A stretch of DNA of 29,841 nt from Priapulus caudatus (lineage: Eukaryota > Priapulida > Priapulimorpha > Priapulimorphida > Priapulidae). Positions 24,801 to 28,408 of the stretch are shown piece after piece. The stretch's first letter is position 1. The number at the start of each line of letters is the position of its first letter. The DNA lies in contig NW_014577151.1 in assembly GCF_000485595.1 (NCBI RefSeq), positions 300,213-330,053 on the forward strand, given 5' to 3'. A program made the position numbers and the translations under genes. The notes under the pieces were generated by a model. The model saw only the letters and a program-made list of their open reading frames with translations. It was not told the origin of the DNA and searched no databases.

Positions 24801-27550
24801 TGCGTGCGTGTGCAAACGCACGCATCCTTTTCGTCTTATCATAGACACGCTGGCCATCTAATTTCTCCTCCTGCGATTTACGTTTGGGAGGTGGAGGGCG
24901 AGCGCCGTCCAAATACTTCCACATAACAACCTTGATGTTAGTATTATACTATTGGATAAGGATGTACCTACTATTAGCTTCACTACTATTTGTATGGACT
25001 GCTTCAAGTAACACACGCATGCGATGTGGTTGCGATGTAAATACCTCCCTATGAGAGCCTATAACTGATTAGTTGCGTCATTTCTACAATCAGACCGTTT
25101 GTTCTATGTCAACAGCTACTGTCAAGCTTGGTAGACAGGGTTCGTGACCCCATTGTTTAACAATGTTTGTACTGCCGTAGGGTCTAGCAGCATGCTTAGA
25201 GCGTGCTAGCGTCTACTCTACTTGGACTAGCGCTTCTAACAGGGAAAACTTGTTAATGGGGACGAGTTATATATAGCTCTTTGGATCTTGGATGAGAGAC
25301 GCTGCCGCCGGTAAAATCGATGGGAAATTGGGACGGTGAGGGACAGGGAAAATATAACTAGTCCCGCCGGACTAACTGCTATGGGAATCTACTAGTCCTT
25401 CTGATTTTTTACTAGTCTCGGACTAACGTTAGTGTCGAACCCTGCACTATATTTTTCCAGTCACTAAACATGTACCTGCTGTCAATGTTTCCATGATGCT
25501 GCTATCTGGCTTTCTATACTGAAACTTTCCTTTTCTGTGACTGTCATCTATAACAGAATACCACACCTGTGTTACATTCATCACTATAATATATTTACAC
25601 ATGCATGTATACCAAAAGAGCTCAAACTTAACAGAATCCCCCCTACTATTACTTTGATTTAATCAGAGAAATTACATAACATTCGTCATCGACGATTCGA
25701 ACATCTTTTATGCGAAAAATACGAAACTTCAGAGAAACATGTACACTGCATTATTTTAAGACTGATACTAGATAACATCACAGTCTATCATTATAACGTC
25801 ACTGAGCAAGTGAAATCACTTAAGGAACACCTCCTGCGACGCTAACGTGAACTTTGCAACCAACAGGCGACAGCTACGCCTTCCACGTGACACTGAACTA
25901 CCCCCTCACCTCCGACCTCCAGGCACAGGTGTTGTCTGCGATGCAGCGCATCGTCCCTGCACTGCTGCACGTTGGGCGTGCGCGCCGTGATGAGGCGCAT
26001 CGAGCTGCTGCTGACCTCGTCCGACACGTACGTGCGCTCGTCGCAGCACAGGTCGAGCAGGTAGACGTGTCCGCGGCGCGTGCCGACAGCGACGACGCCG
26101 TGGAACCACTGCAGGTGCTCGCTCAGCGTGTCGTCAGCCGCATCAGCACCACACACGGGCTCAACACACGTCACCTGCGCACGGACGACGTAAACAGGGA
26201 TAAACATAAATAATATAACATATATAACATGTATATAATACAACTTATACGAGTATATAAGGCTCTCCCCGGGAATTTCAGAAGGTATGTTGTTTATGAA
26301 CGAATGGGAGAGGGAGTGGGAGAGGGTTGTGACAGTTGGGAGTAAATTGTAGCTGCATATGTCACAGTATAAAGTGCAACGAACAGATGGCTCATTTTAT
26401 AACCGATTGCGGTTTCGGTGACCTACCGGATCTTTAACAGCAATGGCCTTCCGCACTGTTGACGTGACGGGGTCGAATAGGCACAGCATTCCAGCACGCC
26501 CACTCATGTCCAGGCCTACCAGGAGTATTGAGCAATGTGCCGTCACCTGGTAATCTGAGACGCACGTCACAGCAACGCCATCATCATTTAAGATTGTACC
26601 GAATTGCCATGCTGCCTGCCTCAAACCTGAGACTGTATCGATGACCTCTAGTGAACCACCTCTTGCCACCCAAGCAAGCCCTCCATCTAGGTAAGGAAAA
26701 ATCAGTCAGGTTCCACGCTCCCATGCCCGCACCACGACGTAAATGGCTCAATAACAATAAATGACTACTAGAAATAGATAAATAGATATAAATCATCTAA
26801 AAATGGGATGTGTCTACATTCATGCGTAAGTGTACCATCAGACATGCTTCATGAAATAAATACCTACTGAGAAGATAATACATAACATGCCGGCTTTTTT
26901 AGATTAGTACAGTAGAAGTAGAAAATTCCGGATGCCAGAAATCTGAACCACCCGAGAATCTGGACTTTTCGAAAACTCAAACTTTTTAATAATCTAAAAA
27001 TATATAATCAATTTGTATAAAATAACTTCTGCTTTCATTTGTTTACTATATTTTTCTTTTACAATGTTCATTTTTAAACATGGTTTCAAGCATTACATGC
27101 TCTTTTTTGGTAGTGAAAAATATTTATGTTTACAATTTTGTCAAGTGTTGCCTTTATTTTTCTTTACAACTGCTCGTTTTGATAAATGAAGCATGCCGTA
27201 TTTGCTAATGAATTAACTATCACAATTTTCCTGTTCATTTCTTTTTTATTCCTCCTTAAATTTGAATTTTAAAAGTACTGCCCGAGAATCCGGACTGACC
27301 CAATCCCCGAGCACTCCAGATTTTTGGACTTCTACTGTACTAATACACACAACTGCTAAGTTTGACATCAGTAACAATACTGGCTGATGTTAAAACTGCT
27401 TATTCCATTACCTTCAAACAAACCACCAAGTAAAGCTGCATCTTGCTTTGGGAGCTGTGCACTGATGCAATCGGCTGTCGCTTCACAAAATGGCACAAAC
27501 TTGGATGTGAAGTTTGGAAGTAACTCGCCTCTCATTGTTGTTTGTGTACG
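1..27550 (-). CDS. AHCTF1: ELYS/AHCTF1 ortholog, multi-exon gene, 3' end outside window
   Basis: ELYS is a nucleoporin that binds chromatin and seeds post-mitotic nuclear pore assembly by recruiting the Nup107-160 complex. Spliced exons give about 2,140 residues, near the human length of about 2,270. Diagnostic matches to remembered vertebrate ELYS include QEPENDPRN (exon 5), FDMNRWYHAQMP (exon 8), DRCLVAGLL (exon 11), RPKPLS (exon 24) and TPQSIL (exon 27). Order is beta-propeller (exons 1-9), alpha-helical region (11-24), then a disordered tail with acidic and tandem-repeat segments (25-32). Intron phases are compatible at every junction; only the exon 3 donor is uncertain. As assembled, exons 10-17 occur twice and each copy carries frameshifts, so the literal sequence does not give one open transcript. 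Introns are rich in microsatellites and MITEs. The final exon(s) lie before position 1. Confidence 0.93.
68..647 (-). CDS. AHCTF1: ELYS exon 32: 25-residue tandem repeats in the tail
   Basis: The acceptor is gtttctcactgcag (AG at 649-648) and the donor ACAAG|GTGTGT at 67. The minus frame is open across all 580 bases and phase 1 fits exon 31. It begins VTTFTANEVDAFSFIFSPPL, then five near-identical 25-residue units built on TRSRGRHDSSASSI and SEAGETSRVV, then LTHSALRRLSKDGGAEKQPT. The RSRGR core is basic and resembles an AT-hook centre, which suits the DNA-binding tail of ELYS (inference). A long opposite-strand ORF (38-781) is its shadow. Confidence 0.78.
170..545 (-). repeat. 75-bp coding minisatellite, five units
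   Basis: atgcttgatg recurs at 173, 248, 323, 398 and 473, an exact 75-bp period. Middle units differ by very few bases; the outer ones are more diverged. It encodes the 25-residue units of exon 32. Confidence 0.92.
648..2075 (-). other. Intron 31: imperfect tandem repeat and TA array
   Basis: Holds a TG-rich tract (668-770), a diffuse repeat of about 60-65 bp starting ccaactc at 1,681, 1,781 and 1,842 with a partial copy near 1,996, and a (TA)n array at 1,915-1,950. I see no coding exon in it. Confidence 0.7.
2076..2886 (-). CDS. AHCTF1: ELYS exon 31: 10-residue tandem repeats in the tail
   Basis: The acceptor is tttactgcag and the donor AAAG|GTAGGA. 811 bases. After SWLEVGAADVTPPSSTP comes a Ser/Thr/Pro-rich region holding about eleven copies of a 10-residue unit, consensus HLSPTMQTST. 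The 3' part (PRHAIQEALTSSPRDDKQQP) is non-repetitive. Disordered by composition. Ends in phase 1. Confidence 0.8.
2250..2580 (-). repeat. 30-bp coding minisatellite in exon 31
   Basis: A 30-bp unit beginning gcattgccggtgacaagtg repeats about eleven times, degenerating towards 2,580. It encodes the HLSPTMQTST-like units of exon 31. Confidence 0.9.
3131..3843 (-). CDS. AHCTF1: ELYS exon 30: disordered tail
   Basis: The acceptor is atcgtttcag and the donor CACGAG|GTAAAT. 713 bases, low-complexity and rich in Ser, Pro, Glu and Arg, with repeated SP sites (GSPAGQPSPDD, VSPLARASIG, ASPVIKRSPLVRR). GC-rich compared with the flanking introns. The frame stays open beyond the donor to a TAG at 3,059; the donor was chosen because it is strong and gives phase 0 for exon 31. 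Confidence 0.8.
4219..4724 (-). CDS. AHCTF1: ELYS exon 29: basic then acidic disordered tail
   Basis: The acceptor is tgtgtttgcag and the donor ATAG|GTGATT. 506 bases. Starts with a basic SP/TP segment (SRVPTPKRTPRFSLTPHSV), passes through a Thr/Ser-rich linker, and ends in a strongly acidic run (EEDEEQEEEEEVQEEEMEMD). Phase 1 out matches exon 30. A stronger-looking donor, TTC|GTGAGT at 4249-4248, lies 31 bases earlier but in phase 0. Confidence 0.82.
4805..4971. mobile_element. Palindromic MITE in intron 28
   Basis: The termini GGGGCCGGTTTCACGAAGCG and CGCTTCGTGAAACCGGCCCC are perfect inverted repeats. The interior is also largely self-complementary (TTAATCATGATTAG and similar), so the roughly 166-bp unit can fold into one long hairpin. 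The ends sit inside CCAGG/CAGG, so a 3-4 bp target duplication is possible but ambiguous. No coding capacity; superfamily not assigned. Confidence 0.85.
5332..5446 (-). CDS. AHCTF1: ELYS exon 28
   Basis: The acceptor is gttatatatag and the donor GATGG|GTACGT. Encodes a Ser-rich stretch followed by KQLRFVLPDNDISLIPSEED, which sits where human has TRISFVEEDVHPKWIPG. Ends in phase 2. Confidence 0.82.
5779..5954 (-). CDS. AHCTF1: ELYS exon 27: TPQSIL motif exon
   Basis: The acceptor is gacctgtag and the donor CGAG|GTTAGT. Encodes PLLQTPPVVRQRARTASQ, then RDATPQSILKVREAIALSPS, matching human LLETPLVVKKAKS and EFTPQSILRSTLRSTPLASPS. The SP/TP-rich content suggests mitotic phosphorylation sites (inference). 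Ends in phase 1. Confidence 0.9.
6220..6351 (-). CDS. AHCTF1: ELYS exon 26
   Basis: The acceptor is ttttaactgcag and the donor AAAGA|GTAAGT. Encodes VSDGEAHVDHTLRFYKAPEL then MFVSRAISPQQRAELSKIK. Similarity to human is weak here, as is usual for the tail; the call rests on splice sites and on phase continuity with exons 25 and 27. Confidence 0.8.
6709..6786 (-). CDS. AHCTF1: ELYS exon 25: start of C-terminal tail
   Basis: The acceptor is atttccttcag and the donor ATACG|GTGAGA. Encodes DWPEVDSHVPFLSTPITPRR then HASRI, which resembles human PELPEAFFGTPISKASQKISRL. Short, but both splice sites are canonical and the phases fit. Confidence 0.82.
6950..7065. repeat. GA-rich polypurine tract in intron 24
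   Basis: About 115 bases almost wholly purine (gagagagaaag units). On the coding strand it is a polypyrimidine run just after the exon 24 donor. Confidence 0.85.
7083..7206 (-). CDS. AHCTF1: ELYS exon 24: end of alpha-helical domain
   Basis: The acceptor is cttgttttag and the donor TCTGA|GTAAGT. Encodes ARPKPLSTVVTQ and LATLFETMLEKVGELKPKES, matching human SRPKPLSAVPKQ and LSKIGEVWASKEP. Ends in phase 2. A GA-rich intron follows immediately. Confidence 0.9.
7207..8677 (-). other. Intron 23: repeat-derived sequence
   Basis: Contains a segment with GGCGAGTG and a G/C-rich core (7,290-7,400), a (GGTTTT)n run (about 7,860-7,892), and a CG-rich palindromic patch (8,240-8,287). The first two look like pieces of dispersed repeats. 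I see no exon. Confidence 0.5.
7860..7892 (+). repeat. GGTTTT hexamer array
   Basis: Five consecutive GGTTTT units followed by gggtgggttcggg. G-quadruplex-capable; in intron 23. Confidence 0.85.
8678..8822 (-). CDS. AHCTF1: ELYS exon 23
   Basis: The acceptor is gtcaatcag and the donor CGAT|GTAAGA. Encodes DRAVRERVATRNLIVDMYMK then TLPDVQRKLALHPDAYSV, matching human [32 protein letters not shown]. The translation runs on past the donor, so the exon end rests on the GTAAGA site and on phase agreement with exon 24. Confidence 0.92.
9030..9085. repeat. (TA)n microsatellite
   Basis: An uninterrupted TA run of about 48 bases preceded by gtgtg, in intron 22. Confidence 0.95.
9150..9332 (+). mobile_element. 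LINE (RTE-like) 3' end fragment
   Basis: The segment carries gaaggcgactaaaag, then gtcaggaagggcatccagc and tgtaaaac, and ends in a GATGATGATGATAAT tail. From memory this layout is typical of RTE-type LINE or derived SINE 3' ends in marine invertebrates. No reverse transcriptase sequence is present, so this is a 5'-truncated copy. Confidence 0.5.
9458..9642 (-). CDS. AHCTF1: ELYS exon 22
   Basis: The acceptor is ctctttcgcag and the donor ACAATG|GTGACG. Encodes QLLQLPLDSLEEQYLVTFLK, then LLVMYLLQRARYIEALQLNE SLK, matching human DLLKLPFTDTEQECLVKFLQ and LLVHHLQRANYVPALKLNQTLK. Ends in phase 0. Confidence 0.93.
9680..9790. repeat. TG/CA-rich microsatellite
   Basis: Irregular (TG)n and (CGTG)n next to the exon 22 acceptor. 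The ORFs over it on both strands are composition artefacts. Confidence 0.85.
10201..10295 (-). CDS. AHCTF1: ELYS exon 21
   Basis: The acceptor is ctcatag and the donor AAGA|GTGAGT. Encodes LIAEAHSFQREHAFAANSEV then LFRHFFTACMK, aligned with human [28 protein letters not shown]. Phase-consistent with both neighbours. Confidence 0.85.
10582..10775 (-). CDS. AHCTF1: ELYS exon 20
   Basis: The acceptor is ttcactgcag and the donor AATGG|GTGAGC. Encodes DAVNLFLHPMVNHAVAYPWQ, ALRYMRIMQP and NDVNDVSLKISVLVENG, matching human GLDLLFHPATAKPLSWQ, ALRYIQTMKP and GNDVILHLTVLLFN. Ends in phase 2. Confidence 0.94.
11243..11344 (-). CDS. AHCTF1: ELYS exon 19
   Basis: The acceptor is tcgttacag and the donor GAG|GTCAGT. 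Thirty-four codons, including FWSAFRLPEGKLKLMQAFWL then FDHGDLE, matching human [23 protein letters not shown]. Phase 0 on both sides. Confidence 0.9.
11653..11766 (-). CDS. AHCTF1: ELYS exon 18
   Basis: The acceptor is gtttgtgcag and the donor CAAT|GTGAGT; the 5' border may be off by 2 bases. Encodes ELLNVYLLDDVPLEKKHCLV then YLLIDLMSICAEQRLIN, matching human AVLDMYLLDGVTEAAKHSIT and YLLLDIMYSF. It lies just outside the duplicated unit and is single-copy. Phase 0 on both sides. Confidence 0.92.
12103..12225 (-). pseudogene. AHCTF1: ELYS exon 17, lower-coordinate copy, one-base deletion
   Basis: 123 bases against 124 in the intact copy. A C is missing from the run at about 12,155 (cttccccac against cttcccccac). 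This shifts the frame before the conserved YPPPSLH end, which matches YPPASLH in human. Acceptor tttcacag and donor CAC|GTGAGT are kept. Confidence 0.78.
12361..12535. repeat. 170-bp intronic repeat, unit A (intron 16)
   Basis: The segment from cttaatac/cctaatac through gcttcccacaccaacagg to aggagccaaacg is about 90% identical to 13,364-13,535, in the same orientation. Both recur in copy 2 (about 16,527-16,690 and 17,535-17,706). Confidence 0.8.
12702..12793 (-). pseudogene. AHCTF1: ELYS exon 16, lower-coordinate copy, one-base frameshift
   Basis: Same acceptor and donor as the intact copy at 16,869-16,959, but 92 bases instead of 91: AAGTGTCAAC replaces AAGGTCAAC just after the acceptor. 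Joined to exon 15 in phase 1 this frame reaches a stop within eight codons. Either a sequencing or assembly error, or a real lesion in one duplicate. Confidence 0.75.
13042..13146 (-). CDS. AHCTF1: ELYS exon 15, lower-coordinate copy
   Basis: The acceptor is tcgtgcacag and the donor TGAAG|GTGAGC. Encodes LTLLSQHIEVVIWFVDKKLL then PENEG, matching human [22 protein letters not shown]. Identical in the second copy. Confidence 0.9.
13364..13535. repeat. 170-bp intronic repeat, unit B (intron 14)
   Basis: Partner of 12,361-12,535. No inverted termini or tRNA boxes seen, so its type (SINE, MITE fragment or local duplication) is unknown. Confidence 0.8.
13595..13735 (-). CDS. AHCTF1: ELYS exon 14, lower-coordinate copy
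   Basis: The acceptor is cgggcacag and the donor ACAAG|GTAACA. Encodes VVPLYNWSGVQLDDPAVRSL then HLINLYRMVLDSHTF, matching human [20 protein letters not shown] and LLLSNLNIVLSCF. Identical in the second copy. Confidence 0.88.
14195..14284 (-). CDS. AHCTF1: ELYS exon 13, lower-coordinate copy
   Basis: The acceptor is ttctgtgcag and the donor CTCG|GTAAGT. Encodes CTLRFLFEWAWSKVVETK then VAFDKL, matching human [23 protein letters not shown]. Phase 1 on both sides. Confidence 0.9.
14351..14414. repeat. Trinucleotide array (GAT, AAT, CAT)
   Basis: gatgatgatga followed by (AAT)n and catcataatcataat, in intron 12. The duplicate lies at 18,522-18,577. Confidence 0.9.
14632..14722 (-). CDS. AHCTF1: ELYS exon 12, intact copy
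   Basis: The acceptor is gaaattgcag and the donor GGCG|GTAAGT. Encodes TFMREMLMTVVLDYDRLEFL then AACVREWSEG, matching human [20 protein letters not shown] and YIRRWITEE. Ends in phase 1. The second copy (about 18,800-18,892) has lost the donor. Confidence 0.85.
15157..15344 (-). CDS. AHCTF1: ELYS exon 11, intact copy: start of alpha-helical domain
   Basis: The acceptor is tctatgtag and the donor ATG|GTACCA. Encodes LHCLMDSGAVHASYLGLQ and YDRCLVAGLLPRN, matching human ATCLLNSGVVHLTCTGFQ and YNRCLVAGLLSPR. Ends in phase 0. Confidence 0.9.
15627..15714 (-). CDS. AHCTF1: ELYS exon 10, intact copy
   Basis: The acceptor is atcattatag and the donor CATTTG|GTAAGC. Encodes NVHIPPSSLARFIAV then QHCFPSSLSF, fitting human PPPEQFFNPSTYNFD between the propeller and the next domain. 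Phases are 0 in and 1 out, as exons 9 and 11 require. The second copy (19,801-19,900) has an extra base and no GT donor. Confidence 0.8.
16263..16386 (-). CDS. AHCTF1: ELYS exon 17, intact copy
   Basis: The acceptor is gtttcacag and the donor CTACAC|GTGAGT. Encodes MDVLLIDGLIASTGDCITQL, then GKADGNGLYPPPSLH, matching human CLMIDGLVSQLGERIEKLW and GKYPPASLH. Ends in phase 0, as exon 18 requires. Confidence 0.88.
16869..16959 (-). CDS. AHCTF1: ELYS exon 16, intact copy
   Basis: The acceptor is ttgagcag and the donor GAGAG|GTAAGT. Encodes GQQLYGDLLAYPAQALSRI then TTARRREMRE, matching human [22 protein letters not shown]. The 91 bases fit phase 1 in and phase 2 out. Confidence 0.87.
17213..17317 (-). 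CDS. AHCTF1: ELYS exon 15, higher-coordinate copy
   Basis: Identical to 13,042-13,146 at an offset of 4,171. It joins in frame to the intact exon 16 at 16,869-16,959. Confidence 0.8.
17766..17906 (-). CDS. AHCTF1: ELYS exon 14, higher-coordinate copy
   Basis: Base-for-base copy of 13,595-13,735 at an offset of 4,171, with the same splice sites and reading frame. It lies in the identical core of the duplication. Confidence 0.8.
18366..18455 (-). CDS. AHCTF1: ELYS exon 13, higher-coordinate copy
   Basis: Identical to 14,195-14,284 except C to T at 18,396, which changes one Val codon to Ile (GTT to ATT) in the VVETK segment. Splice sites unchanged. This is the only substitution I saw in the near-identical core of the duplication. 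Confidence 0.8.
18790..18892 (-). pseudogene. AHCTF1: ELYS exon 12, higher-coordinate copy, donor lost
   Basis: Duplicate of 14,632-14,722. The donor GTAAGT has become GTAATT and the exon interior carries clustered indels around 18,835-18,860. Not usable as a coding exon as written. Confidence 0.7.
19300..19530 (-). pseudogene. AHCTF1: ELYS exon 11, higher-coordinate copy, frame-disrupted
   Basis: Duplicate of 15,157-15,344 with several one-base insertions and deletions (for example gcaggacc against gcagacc, and cccgatcc against cccgaatcc). No continuous frame over the exon. The changes are mainly indels, as in uncorrected long-read sequence. Confidence 0.75.
19805..19900 (-). pseudogene. 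AHCTF1: ELYS exon 10, higher-coordinate copy, frameshift and lost donor
   Basis: Duplicate of 15,627-15,714. An extra base near 19,860 (aaacgcttgcc against aaaccttgcc) breaks the frame, and the donor TTTG|GTAAGC is changed to TTTGGCTAAGC. The polyT and AG acceptor region is roughly kept. Confidence 0.72.
20138..20738 (-). other. Part of intron 9: no features seen
   Basis: Lies between the end of the duplicated segment and the dimeric repeat. I found no exon, inverted termini or tandem array here. Confidence 0.35.
20740..21320. repeat. Dispersed dimeric repeat with GGAC array
   Basis: Two related arms, each opening with ttgacctttgacc and closing with gtcgagc(c/g)gtt(t/a)agattt(g)tg (about 20,931-21,035 and 21,104-21,212). 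The second leads into a (GGAC)n array (21,223-21,270) and a 7-bp stem hairpin, CATCTGA/TCAGATG (21,294-21,315). No coding sequence seen. Confidence 0.6.
21421..21502 (-). CDS. AHCTF1: ELYS exon 9: end of beta-propeller
   Basis: The acceptor is tttttgctag and the donor CTG|GTAAGC. Encodes PGSSDCSYFAFFSISSAVDD then VSSEVML, aligned with human LHNCSYFALWSLESVVS. Only 82 bases; supported by the CSYFA match and by phase agreement with exons 8 and 10. Ends in phase 0. Confidence 0.85.
21773..21803. repeat. (TA)n(TG)n microsatellite
   Basis: A short TA run followed by TG units in intron 8; a similar TA run lies at 22,090-22,112. Confidence 0.85.
21884..22022 (-). CDS. AHCTF1: ELYS exon 8: FDMNRWYHAQMP propeller exon
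   Basis: The acceptor is ctactgcag and the donor CTCAG|GTAGGC. Encodes NDLSLCAFVWETQP and QFVLGIFDMNRWYHAQMPTS, matching human VYLGLFDINRWYHAQMPDS. The exon is too short and split to stand out as an ORF. Ends in phase 2. Confidence 0.93.
22265..22451 (-). CDS. AHCTF1: ELYS exon 7: beta-propeller with acidic linker
   Basis: The acceptor is atttatag and the donor GAAG|GTACGT. Encodes EFQSCGPRYEFNLTEDPYN, then ISCATIGADRQAALRGLGDD and an acidic SSSEEE end. Matches human EYCEERYTLDLTG and the following LLGCQSIEKF segment. Ends in phase 1. Confidence 0.88.
22491..22755. mobile_element. MITE in intron 6
   Basis: Perfect 13-bp inverted termini, CATGGGTGTTAAC and GTTAACACCCATG. They are flanked by direct repeats of CACATT (22,485-22,490 and 22,756-22,761), extendable to CACATTCA if the left terminus starts two bases later. 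The 265-bp interior is AT-rich and non-coding. Confidence 0.75.
22862..22949 (-). CDS. AHCTF1: ELYS exon 6: beta-propeller
   Basis: The acceptor is gatttgcag and the donor GAG|GTACAA. Encodes ASLWLYQLAFSKKCWL and SGFYFYE, aligned with human [24 protein letters not shown]. Begins by completing a Ser codon from exon 5 and ends in phase 0. Confidence 0.88.
23184..23309 (-). CDS. AHCTF1: ELYS exon 5: propeller exon with QEPENDPRN
   Basis: The acceptor is ttttttcag and the donor AATAG|GTATTG. Encodes SQFECDLSPITKVAYQEPENDPRNYNYLWVASG (given here as the run around residue QEPENDPRN), nearly identical to the vertebrate signature QEPENDPRNCCYLW. This is the strongest family signature in the window. 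Ends in phase 2. Confidence 0.95.
23530..23638 (-). CDS. AHCTF1: ELYS exon 4: beta-propeller
   Basis: The acceptor is cttctgtgcag and the donor CTCGA|GTAAGC. Encodes AKYVKEIGMLAVGFNFGCFQLWSL in the frame that aligns with human [22 protein letters not shown]. The intron before it holds the large hAT-like element. Ends in phase 2. Confidence 0.88.
24105..24385 (-). pseudogene. hAT-type transposase fragment with in-frame stop
   Basis: One minus frame reads NPIRNAHAIGKNGRPYTDDV, KLC, a TAG stop, then LDKAKGLDVGSTYLTDKACQ and FLAVISDGSTDSS. LDKAKG and the SDGSTDSS core resemble hAT-derived proteins such as ZNF862/KIAA1586-like sequences (recalled, not searched). Only about 90 residues survive, so the element is not autonomous. 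Confidence 0.65.
24534..24815. repeat. GT-rich minisatellite with palindromic core
   Basis: CACGTACACGTG, or a one-base variant, recurs about eight times at 26-40 bp spacing, separated by (GTGC)n and (GTGT)n. It interrupts the hAT-like element. Long ORFs on both strands over it are composition artefacts. Confidence 0.85.
25445..25864 (-). other. Part of intron 3: no features seen
   Basis: AT-rich unique-looking sequence between the hAT-like element and exon 3. No exon or repeat recognised. Confidence 0.35.
25865..26174 (-). CDS. AHCTF1: ELYS exon 3: beta-propeller, 3' border uncertain
   Basis: The acceptor gtgcgcag at 26176-26175 is followed by VTCVEPVCG, matching human VTAIEPI. Further matches are WFHGVVAVGTRRGHVYLLDL (human WLFGVAAVVTDVGQILLVDL) and RRQHLCLEV (human EGRHLCFQL). 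Exon 4 needs a phase-1 junction. No strong donor exists: candidates are CAGT|GTCACG (exon end 25892) and CCT|GTTGGT (exon end 25865). The shorter option fits the human propeller spacing better. Confidence 0.8.
26427..26686 (-). CDS. AHCTF1: ELYS exon 2: beta-propeller
   Basis: The acceptor is ttacctag and the donor CCG|GTAGGT. Encodes GGLAWVARGGSLEVIDT and ILLVGLDMSGRAGMLCLFDP, which line up with [20 protein letters not shown] and the GLLIGLEETEGSVLCLYDL strand of human ELYS. It joins exon 1 through a split Asp codon (G|AT) and ends in phase 0. Confidence 0.9.
26910..27337. mobile_element. pogo/Tigger-like MITE in intron 1
   Basis: The termini CAGTAGAAGT and ACTTCTACTG are inverted and flanked by TA on both sides, the Tc1/mariner-class target. 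Internal ccggatgccag and ccgagaatccgga motifs resemble Tigger-type ends. 428 bp, AT-rich, with no transposase. Confidence 0.75.
27412..27550 (-). CDS. AHCTF1: ELYS exon 1: initiator Met and start of beta-propeller
   Basis: The chosen start is the ATG at 27535-27533, with A at -3 (caacaATG). It gives MRGELLPNFTSKFVPF, parallel to the vertebrate ELYS start MRDLRAQVTSGLLPF. The frame stays open upstream, but a likely acceptor (tttatctcag, AG at 27552-27551) suggests the exon begins at 27550 with 15 bases of 5' UTR, so an untranslated exon may lie further upstream. The donor is GAAG|GTAATG at 27411. Intron phase 1. Confidence 0.75.
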
Positions 27551-27997
27551 CTGAGATAAAAGATAACATGTGCTTTCAAAATAGCTGGAAGTCTTGAGAT
27601 AAAAATATTTGGTATCATGGTGCGGCGTGCTAATGGAAGCGTGCGAGCTTGGCACTCGCCCGCTCGCCAATGTCGAGTGAAAATAATATCAGGCGAGTCA
27701 AAGCTAAAACTGACTCGCCCATGTTGGCGAGTAAAAATAATTGCCTAAAGCTTTAATCAAATAATGGCTCCTTACGTTTTTTTATTCAAACATTGGTTTG
27801 GTGAAAAACAGTTCTAGCAATGTTATCACGCCACATCCATTGTGTACATGCCGTGGTCGATGTCTACCATGCTCTGATTGAGCAGTCGCGATTCAGCTTA
27901 GCCAATCACGTATGGTATTATATAATACCAATTCGCAAGCTGGCGCATCGATCGCACATGTATGCGGCGTGAGTAGGATAGCGACGGGCTGCCGCCG

Positions 27998-28105
27998 CAG
28001 GGCTCAACTTTAACGGTGGCCCGGGTGCCCATGGCCACCTGAAACGGCGTCGGGCCACCTGAAACTGTCGGGTTGGTGGCCCGCCTGGCCACCAATAAAA
28101 ATAAG
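27998..28105 (+). mobile_element. hAT-like terminus, one end only
   Basis: Begins CAGGGCTCAACTTTAACGG, similar to the 25,444 terminus, followed by repeated GGTGGCCC and GGCCACC. No partner end was found. Confidence 0.4.
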
Positions 28106-28388
28106 GCTGTGGCTACGCGACCGGTTCCGGACGAGGAGCCGCTAGGCTACGCGTCCGGTCATCCATCTCACACAGAGATCTTGCGACACATACACGCATG
28201 ATTGCGCAAGGAGATGCTCTGCTGATTGCCGAGTGTCAAAGTGTGTGTGTACGTGTGTCACAGTGTGTGTGTGTGTGTGTGTGTGACGTGTGACGTGCTT
28301 GTGCGCCCGTGCCCGTTATCTTTATATAGGGGGTGTGATCCACAAAAATTAATCTATGGTGTGGGGGCAGATATCATGATGCAAAAAC

Positions 28389-28408
28389 TCTAACCCTAAC
28401 CCTAACAC
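28389..28408 (+). repeat. Interstitial telomere-like array
   Basis: Three CTAACCC-type units (the TTAGGG strand is minus), next to an AT-rich stretch. Vertebrate-type telomere repeats argue against an arthropod or nematode source. Confidence 0.8.

Larger units (their letters stand above)
23791..25444. mobile_element. hAT-like transposon, decayed, in intron 3
   Basis: The left end CAGGGTTAGACACTAAC and right end GTTAGTGTCGAACCCTG are inverted repeats with CAGGG termini, as in hAT elements. ACTAGTCC/ACTAGTCT occurs two or more times near each end, like subterminal transposase-binding repeats. Both flanks carry CACTA, but an exact 8-bp target duplication is not clear. A transposase-like fragment and a GT-rich minisatellite lie inside. 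Confidence 0.7.

Noticed and set aside
24434-24926. Long overlapping ORFs on both strands rich in Cys/Val/Arg or His/Thr
   Set aside because: Translations of a GT/AC-rich minisatellite; all frames are open because of composition.
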